Shown: one piece after another, positions 59,287 to 64,000 of the stretch
Layout of the letters: each line of letters begins with the position of its first letter
How positions within the stretch are numbered: the first letter of the stretch is position 1
Assembly (NCBI RefSeq): GCF_020614375.1
Contig: NZ_CP085327.1
Coordinates: 2,802,552 to 2,866,551, forward strand
DNA: 64,000 nt
Reading direction: 5' to 3'
DNA from: Haladaptatus salinisoli
GTDB taxonomy: Archaea; Halobacteriota; Halobacteria; Halobacteriales; Haladaptataceae
Program-made: the position numbers and the translations under genes
The notes under the pieces: generated by a model
Seen by the model: the letters and a program-made list of their open reading frames with translations, nothing else
The model's database searches: none
What the model was told of the DNA's origin: nothing

Positions 59287-60128
59287 ATCGTTCGGGTTCC
59301 GTCTGTCTGCGTCGTTGTTAGCCACGTCGTGCCCTCCCGTGTCTCCCACCTCTCTCGCACGGCCTCTAAAACCTCCCGTCCGCCGACCGCGACGAAACTC
59401 GGGCCGGTTCCCGAGAGCGACACGCCCCGAACGTCCGGCAGGGCGTCGAGCAGGGGGTCGGTCGGGTATCCGAGCGCTCCGCAGAACGCGAACCCGTTGA
59501 CGGTCATCGCCCGCCCGTACTCCCCGGCGAGGGCGAGGTCGGCGACGAGGTCGGCCATCGGCGCGACCCGGCGGCAGCGCGAGACGTCGGCGTCCGCCGA
59601 GAAGGCTCGCTCAGGCGGCGTCCAGACCAGCACGTCCCACTCGACCTCCTCGCGGGCGAGCAGTTCGTCGCGCTCGTTGTCGGTGACGGTCACGCCCCCG
59701 AGCATGCTCGCGCTGGCGTCGTCGAAGGCCCCGGTAACCGTGACGCCCGCGTCGCGGGCCGCCCGCACGCCGAGGCGGCAGGCGTCCTCTCGGGGCATCT
59801 CGACGCCGAGCGCGGCGAGGGTCGCCACCACCGTGGCGTTCGCGGCGGCGCTCGAACTCTTCAGACCGGAGGCCATCGGCACGTCGCTCTCGGTGCGAAC
59901 CGTCGCGCCGTAGTCCGCGCCCCGCGTCTCGAGGACGAGTTCGACGCATCGCTCCACGAGTCGCGTGTCGGCTTCCGGGGCGCCCGCGACCTCGCCGCGA
60001 ACCTCGCCTGAGTCGTCGAGTTCCACGTCGGCGGTGGTGGCGGCGTCGATGGCGAACGCCGACCCGGTGCCCGTGGCGAGTGCGTTGAGCACCGTCCCGG
60101 CGGCGGGGGCGCTCGCGCGTCCGTGCAT
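59283..60128 (-). CDS. aroK: Archaeal shikimate kinase (GHMP superfamily)
   Basis: 281 residues of the GHMP kinase fold, unrelated to the P-loop shikimate kinases of bacteria. Typical elements are GRASAPAAGTVLNALATGTGSAF at the N-terminus, the nucleotide-binding loop DVPMASGLKSSSAAANATVV near residues 85-105 and the C-terminal GVSLSGTGPSFVAVGG. It phosphorylates shikimate. The stop overlaps the chorismate mutase start. It lies 57 bp downstream of the CBS-domain membrane protein on the same strand. Archaeal shikimate kinases of this type have no common short symbol; aroK is used by function. Confidence 0.93.
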   Translation of the reverse strand: MHGRASAPAAGTVLNALATGTGSAFAIDAATTADVELDDSGEVRGEVAGAPEADTRLVERCVELVLETRGADYGATVRTESDVPMASGLKSSSAAANATVVATLAALGVEMPREDACRLGVRAARDAGVTVTGAFDDASASMLGGVTVTDNERDELLAREEVEWDVLVWTPPERAFSADADVSRCRRVAPMADLVADLALAGEYGRAMTVNGFAFCGALGYPTDPLLDALPDVRGVSLSGTGPSFVAVGGREVLEAVRERWETREGTTWLTTTQTDGTRTI

Positions 60129-60185
60129 GCCCTCGCGTTCGCAGGGGGCCGCCTTCAGGATGGCGGTGGTGGCAGTTCGTGCCCG

Positions 60186-61256
60186 TCAGGTCCCTGCGGT
60201 AGACTCCGCGCGCTCGTCGGTCGGGTCGCGGAGGTCGCCGATGACCTCCTCGAGGGCGTCCGTCGCGGTGACGAGGCCGACGACCTCGCCGTCCTCCATC
60301 ACCAACGCGAGTTCTTGATTTTCGGCCTGCAACAGGTCGAGCGCGTCGCTGATGGTGGTGTTCGCGGCGATGGTCGTCGGGGGGTGGGCGACCTCTTCGA
60401 GCGTCGTCTCCCCCGATTCGAGCGCGTCGTGTTCGCGGTACAGCGCGGGCATGTACACGTTGCCCCGGTAATCGGCCAACGACTCCCCGACGAGCGGAAA
60501 GCGGGTGTGGGGGTTATTTCGCACGCGCTCCAGATTCTCGTCGAGCGCGTCCTCCGTCGAAACGGTCTCGATTTCCTTGCGCGGAACCATGACGTCTCGA
60601 ATCGGGGAAACCCCGATTCGCAGCGCGTTCATCACCTCTTCGTATCGTTCCTCGGGGAGGTCTCCTCGTTCGAGAACCGAGCCCAATTCGTTCCGCAGGT
60701 CGGCGCGGGACTCGATGGCGTCGGTTTCGGCGTCCTTCCACGCGCCGGTGATTTCGACGCCGAACAGTCGTAGCGTCCACTTCGCCACCCCGTCGCCGAG
60801 CGTGATTATCGGGGCGATGGCCCGGTGGAACCAGTACAGCGGCGTCGCCCCGTACCGGCAGACGAACTTCGTGCGTTCGACGCCGAGGTACGTCGGCGTC
60901 TGTTCGCCGTGCGTCAGGTGGAGGAGGTTGATGATGAGAAAGCCCAAGAGCGCCCCCGCTCCGACGGAGGCGAGCCCGGTGTTCGCGAAAACCGGCTCGA
61001 AGATGGCCGCCAGCGCCGGTTCAGCGACGATACCGACCGCGATGCTGGAGGCGGTGATTCCGACCTGACAGCTCGTGAGGTAGATTTCGAGGTCGTCGGT
61101 CATCTCCCACGCCCGCCGCAGGCCGGGCGCGTCGAACTCCGACTCCGGATACTGACGAACCCGGGTGAGGGCGAACTCGATGGCGACGAAGTAGCCGTTC
61201 GCCAGTATCAACAGGAGTCCCGCGACGAGCCGACCCGCGACTACCGGGGGTTCCAT
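60186..61256 (-). CDS. DUF21/CBS membrane protein (CNNM/CorC-like)
   Basis: The product has 356 residues. The N-terminal DUF21 domain has three to four helices (residues about 5-27, 65-90 and 95-115) with EFALTRVRQ and GEQTPTYLGVERTKFV, the latter resembling the conserved GEILPK region. A CBS pair follows (IRDVMVPRKEIETVSTEDAL, DALDLLQAENQELALVMEDG, GLVTATDALEEVIGD). The protein has no CorC-HlyC C-terminal domain. Relatives are implicated in Mg2+ transport or sensing. ATG 61256 starts the first helix. Confidence 0.9.
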   Translation of the reverse strand: MEPPVVAGRLVAGLLLILANGYFVAIEFALTRVRQYPESEFDAPGLRRAWEMTDDLEIYLTSCQVGITASSIAVGIVAEPALAAIFEPVFANTGLASVGAGALLGFLIINLLHLTHGEQTPTYLGVERTKFVCRYGATPLYWFHRAIAPIITLGDGVAKWTLRLFGVEITGAWKDAETDAIESRADLRNELGSVLERGDLPEERYEEVMNALRIGVSPIRDVMVPRKEIETVSTEDALDENLERVRNNPHTRFPLVGESLADYRGNVYMPALYREHDALESGETTLEEVAHPPTTIAANTTISDALDLLQAENQELALVMEDGEVVGLVTATDALEEVIGDLRDPTDERAESTAGT

Positions 61257-61407
61257 CGACCTCGTCTACCGGTGTCGGAAGTGTAAGTTCTTTGCCCGCA
61301 TATCGAAACATGCCGAGATTTCGGGCCGAGTAAGCCGACGTTCGACCGATTCGGAACCGCTCCCCGGGAGCGCGGTCTTTTTCCCGCCTCCCGGCCAAGC
61401 GTTCGAC

Positions 61408-61863
61408 ATGAGCGTTCGCAACGACGTCTCTCCGGACACGCTCGGCGTCGAACTCACCGAGGACGGCATCGTCGTCGAGTACACCGACGGGAGAGAAGTC
61501 TTCTACAACGGGATTCCGAAGAAGGTGCAGGACACCCTCCGAACCCGACCCGGAAAGCTCGTGCAGGTGCTCGTCACCGACCCGACCGAGACGGAGGGCG
61601 TGATGACGTACGTCAACGACCGCAAGACGCACGACGAAATCCTCGAATCGAGCGGCGTCGGGCGGATCATCGTCGAACCCGGCGAGGAAGAGGAACTGTT
61701 CCCCGGCGTGACGGTGCGCTCCGAGGGGTACGCCGTCGAGGTGGACGCCGACCCCGAAATCGCCCGCGGCCGGGTGTTCGTCTTCGAGGAGGACGAACTG
61801 GGCGAGCGCTCATTCGAGTTCGTGAACGAGGACGAGAACGACGAAAGCGACGCGGACGACTGA
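61408..61863 (+). CDS. DUF5796-like conserved protein
   Basis: 151 residues. The start SVRNDVSPDTLGVELTEDGI and the middle GREVFYNGIPKKVQDTLRTR are recognisable as a haloarchaeal family (DUF5796). The C-terminus is a long Glu/Asp-rich tail. It is soluble, with no catalytic motif seen. ATG 61408 follows a T-rich segment near 61377 by about 30 nt. The stop overlaps the start of the next gene (TGATG), so the two form an operon. Confidence 0.8.
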   Translation: MSVRNDVSPDTLGVELTEDGIVVEYTDGREVFYNGIPKKVQDTLRTRPGKLVQVLVTDPTETEGVMTYVNDRKTHDEILESSGVGRIIVEPGEEEELFPGVTVRSEGYAVEVDADPEIARGRVFVFEEDELGERSFEFVNEDENDESDADD

Positions 61864-62111
61864 TGCCCCTCTCGAAACGCTGGCGGTCGCTCGACAGGGG
61901 GACGGTCGGGCGCGCGCCGGAGCGCTGGGGGCTGTACGAACTCGGCTCAGACGGCGAGGTGCTGGCGGTCGACTCCGGCGTCCTGCGCGACGAACTGAAG
62001 ACCGCGCTGGCCTACGGCGACGCGGAGCAGGTGCGCTGGGAAGCCTGTCAGTCGCGCGAGCGGGCGGAGGAGTTGGCGCGCGAACACCGCGAACGCGCCG
62101 GGTTAGACTGA
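61863..62111 (+). CDS. Small conserved protein (DUF7508-like)
   Basis: 82 residues, charged and probably alpha/beta: PLSKRWRSLDRGTVGRAPER, WGLYELGSDGEVLAVDSGVL, RDELKTALAYGDAEQVRWEA. The WGLYEL segment and the ending AREHRERAGLD are conserved in a haloarchaeal family (DUF7508, tentative). It is cotranscribed with the DUF5796-like gene. Function unknown. Confidence 0.75.
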   Translation: MPLSKRWRSLDRGTVGRAPERWGLYELGSDGEVLAVDSGVLRDELKTALAYGDAEQVRWEACQSRERAEELAREHRERAGLD

Positions 62112-62197
62112 GCGTCGGTTCGTTCTGCCGGTCGAACCGCCTATCGTTACGTTCGATCGGGGAGAAAACATTTACCGCGGGTGGTCGCAGGGCGAGT

Positions 62198-62539
62198 ATG
62201 GATTGGGAGTTCCTCGCTCGGTACGGCGGACTGTACACGATCCTGTTCGGCGGCGGCACCGTGGCGGTCGCGTACGTCCTCCCGCCGTCCGTCCGCGGGT
62301 ACGCGCTCTTGGGCGCCGTCGGGACCGGACTGCTCCTGTTCGGTCGCGCGGCGGTCGCGGGGGACAACCCGACCCCGACGCTCGGCGGTGACGCCGAGGG
62401 GGCGGCGACCGCGCTCGCCTCGGCGGGGTCGAACGACGTGTTCGCCGCCCGCGACCGCGACCACGCCGGTGGGGCGTCGGTCTTCTACGGAGTCGGACTC
62501 GCGGTCTTCGGAATCGCCGCCATCGCGACGCTCCTCTGA
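62198..62539 (+). CDS. Small membrane protein, 113 residues
   Basis: Three hydrophobic helices at about residues 10-28 (GLYTILFGGGTVAVAYVLP), 34-52 and 96-112, with a polar Gly/Ala-rich loop between. It resembles haloarchaeal DUF7555-type or similar membrane proteins, but I cannot assign the family with confidence. The ATG lies about 28 nt after ACATTTACC, fitting a leaderless mRNA. It is convergent with the cation-diffusion facilitator gene, 4 bp apart. Confidence 0.7.
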   Translation: MDWEFLARYGGLYTILFGGGTVAVAYVLPPSVRGYALLGAVGTGLLLFGRAAVAGDNPTPTLGGDAEGAATALASAGSNDVFAARDRDHAGGASVFYGVGLAVFGIAAIATLL

Positions 62540-62543
62540 CGAC

Positions 62544-63458
62544 TCAGTTCCCGGTCGGCGACGGTCGGTCTTCGTCGGCGTCTTTCCACTCGCCCAGTCC
62601 CGCGGGGTCGAGGTGGACGTGAACGTCCCCGACGTCCTCGCGCGAGACGAGCGCGTTCCGGAGCTCCGTCTCGATGTCGTGGGCTTCGACGAAACTGTGC
62701 TCCGCGTCGACCTCGGCGTGGAACTCGACTTCCAGCACCGTTCCCGCGTGGTAGGCGGTGAAATCGTGGACGCCGTGAACGTCGTCGTGCGCGAGTATCT
62801 CGTCTCGTATCTCCTCGCGGACGCGCTCCGGCGCGGCGGTGTCGACGAGGTAATCGACGTTCTCGCGCGAGACTTCGACGCCCTGGCGGATGACGAGCAG
62901 GCTGACCAGCGCGCCGGCGAGCGGGTCGAGGACGGGGGTTCCGGCGGCCATCCCCGCCACGCCGACGACGGCCGCCGCCGTGGTGTAGAGGTCGTTCTTG
63001 CTGTCGGCGACGAGGGCACTGAGGCCGGGTGACTCGACGACGCGGTTGACGCGCTTCGTGTACCAGTAACAGAAGAGGCGGTCGACGAAGGCGAACCCGA
63101 GACCGACCGCGAGGAAGACGCTGTAGTGTGATTCGGGCGCGGACCGGATCGCCCGCCACGCGTCGAAGAGCAGTTTCAGTCCGAGCAGGACGAGCGTTCC
63201 GCCGACGAACAGCGCCGTCAGGGGTTCGAATCGGTCGTGGCCGTGCGGGTGGTCGGCGTCCGGCCCCTCGAACGAGAGGCGACCCCAGACCAGCACCACC
63301 GCGCTGGCGAGCAGGTCGGCGACCGAGTGGGCGGCGTCGGCGACGAGCGCGAGGCTTCCGAAGGCGAGTCCGAGGCCGCCCTCCACCGCGATTTTGAGGA
63401 CGTTCGTGACGACGTTGACCCACGACGCTTTGAGGAACGCGGTGCGGTGGTCGTCCAT
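62544..63458 (-). CDS. Cation diffusion facilitator (CDF) transporter
   Basis: 304 residues with six membrane helices and a cytosolic C-terminal domain. Metal-binding residues lie in SLALVADAAHSVADLLAS (Asp, His, Asp of helix 2) and SALVADSKNDLYTTAAAVVG (Asp pair of helix 5). A His-rich loop DADHPHGHDRF follows helix 2. The cytosolic part (VHDFTAYHAGTVLEVEFHAEVD) resembles the ferredoxin-like dimerisation domain. It exports Zn2+, Fe2+, Mn2+ or a related ion in exchange for H+. GCATATTTTTAACC about 30 nt before the ATG gives a clear promoter. Confidence 0.93.
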   Translation of the reverse strand: MDDHRTAFLKASWVNVVTNVLKIAVEGGLGLAFGSLALVADAAHSVADLLASAVVLVWGRLSFEGPDADHPHGHDRFEPLTALFVGGTLVLLGLKLLFDAWRAIRSAPESHYSVFLAVGLGFAFVDRLFCYWYTKRVNRVVESPGLSALVADSKNDLYTTAAAVVGVAGMAAGTPVLDPLAGALVSLLVIRQGVEVSRENVDYLVDTAAPERVREEIRDEILAHDDVHGVHDFTAYHAGTVLEVEFHAEVDAEHSFVEAHDIETELRNALVSREDVGDVHVHLDPAGLGEWKDADEDRPSPTGN

Positions 63459-63484
63459 TCGTTCTTCCGTGCAGCGAGCCCGGT

Positions 63485-63497
63485 TAAAAATATGCTC
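63485..63497 (-). promoter_or_regulatory. TATA-like promoter box of the CDF gene
   Basis: On the minus strand GCATATTTTTAACC lies about 30 nt before ATG 63458. It is the strongest AT-rich element in the region and fits a transcript starting at or just before the start codon. Confidence 0.55.
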
Positions 63498-63618
63498 ATT
63501 AGATGGAACGAACGACCGGTTTGGGGTCGCTCTAAACCGCTCGAAGAGTAGCGCGGCGAGTCCGGCGGCGGTTCGAGTTCGACCGTCGTCGGGCGGTCCG
63601 AACCGAGGACGAGCGGGA

Positions 63619-63765
63619 CTACAGGATTCGCCGCGACATCACCAGCAGACCGACCACGAGCAGTCCGATGCCCCAGTAAATCGACGGGTAGGGGAGCCAG
63701 TTCAACAACAGCGTGACGACGCCGGACGTGAAAAGCGACCAGCCGATTGTCGTGCGATATCCCAT
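63619..63765 (-). CDS. Very small two-helix membrane protein, 48 residues
   Basis: The frame reads MGYRTTIGWSLFTSGVVTLL, then a short loop with WLPYPSIYWGIGLL and a second helix ending SRRIL before TAG. Two hydrophobic helices connected by a short turn are typical of tiny haloarchaeal membrane proteins. It is not assigned to a family. The reading frame is clean from ATG 63765, but no strong promoter is seen, so it is less certain than its neighbours. Confidence 0.6.
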   Translation of the reverse strand: MGYRTTIGWSLFTSGVVTLLLNWLPYPSIYWGIGLLVVGLLVMSRRIL

Positions 63766-63840
63766 ACCGACTGGACGGCGGCCGTTCGTTTCAACGCTGT
63801 GCTTGCATAGGTCATGTCCGACGATTCGAGGAATCGCCGG

Positions 63841-63975
63841 TCACTGGATGTAGGAGGGGTCTTCCGCGTCACAGTTCTCCTCGTGTCGTTTCGCGTCGCC
63901 TTGGTCGTCGAACATCAGCCCGCACCGTTCGCACTGATACCAAGTCATGTCATCGCGCTCTGTTCGTGCCACCAT
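63841..63975 (-). CDS. Small zinc-finger protein (DUF7128-like)
   Basis: 44 residues: MVARTERDDMTWYQCERCGL, then FDDQGDAKRHEENCDAEDPS and YIQ. The pattern C-x2-C...H-x4-C is a single treble-clef or C2HC zinc finger, and the full sequence closely follows a conserved haloarchaeal family (DUF7128, from memory), including the invariant MTWYxC and AEDPSYIQ end. It is probably a nucleic-acid or protein-binding accessory protein. ATG 63975 may be preceded by a promoter beyond the window edge. Confidence 0.78.
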   Translation of the reverse strand: MVARTERDDMTWYQCERCGLMFDDQGDAKRHEENCDAEDPSYIQ

Positions 63976-64000
63976 AATTGAGACGTGGCCCGCATCGGAC

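Noticed and set aside
1..64000. CRISPR array, insertion sequence or prophage
   Set aside because: No regularly spaced repeat series, no transposase-like protein and no phage structural gene were seen.

Overview
The window is chromosomal DNA of a halophilic archaeon (class Halobacteria). Support comes from the GC-rich sequence, acidic predicted proteins, Tat-type signal peptides with lipoboxes, many genes with a TATA-like box 25-32 nt before the start codon (leaderless mRNAs), and families seen mainly in haloarchaea (HalOD1, bat-type HTH regulators, GTP cyclohydrolase III, GHMP-type shikimate kinase). I cannot name the genus. Coding density is high, with one tRNA and no CRISPR array, rRNA or intact insertion sequence.

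Layout. 1-3216: 3' part of a branched-chain amino-acid ABC transporter operon (livH partial, livM, livG, livF). 3268-7056: a secreted beta-helix protein, then two tandem substrate-binding proteins on the opposite strand whose two halves are in reversed order compared with LivJ/LivK. 7158-10482: CBS/zinc-ribbon protein, GTP cyclohydrolase III, uridine kinase, a small conserved protein and a bat-type regulator. 10661-13847: membrane-anchored malectin-like protein, an erythromycin-esterase homologue lying between two tRNA-3'-end-like fragments, and tRNA-Ser(UGA). 13995-17152: NhaC antiporter, DUF2064-like protein, small membrane protein, uracil-DNA glycosylase. 17185-21007: a group of signalling-type genes (RecA-like/winged-helix protein, HalOD1, a 45-residue membrane peptide and a CHAT-domain protease-like protein). 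21004-31444: aroC, a lipoprotein, an alkaline-phosphatase-superfamily enzyme, aroA, UspA, Nudix, M24 peptidase, a membrane-anchored aldo/keto reductase fusion, an EamA transporter and an ATP-grasp ligase. 31611-39120: flavin monooxygenase, lipoprotein, regulator/membrane pair, a monooxygenase gene remnant, SnoaL-like protein, prephenate dehydrogenase, an Rsm22-type methyltransferase and SurE. 39158-42186: multi-sensor bat-type regulator followed by three tiny genes. 42291-52385: a surface-glycan island (four GT4 and one GT2 glycosyltransferases, an oxidoreductase, a sulfatase-like enzyme and a second erythromycin-esterase homologue). 52408-63975: antiporter, SDR, carbonic anhydrase, acetyltransferase, a methyltransferase of atypical composition, chorismate mutase plus shikimate kinase, a CBS/DUF21 protein, a cation-diffusion facilitator and several small conserved proteins.

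Five aromatic-pathway genes (aroC, aroA, prephenate dehydrogenase, chorismate mutase, archaeal shikimate kinase) are spread over about 39 kb. Only the last two are translationally coupled. Within operons, ATGA/GTGA overlaps and Shine-Dalgarno-like sequences are used, whereas first genes are mostly leaderless.

The most unusual items are the pair of circularly permuted binding proteins, the CHAT/DUF7503/HalOD1/RecA-like neighbourhood, and the tRNA-3'-like repeats that bracket the first esterase gene.
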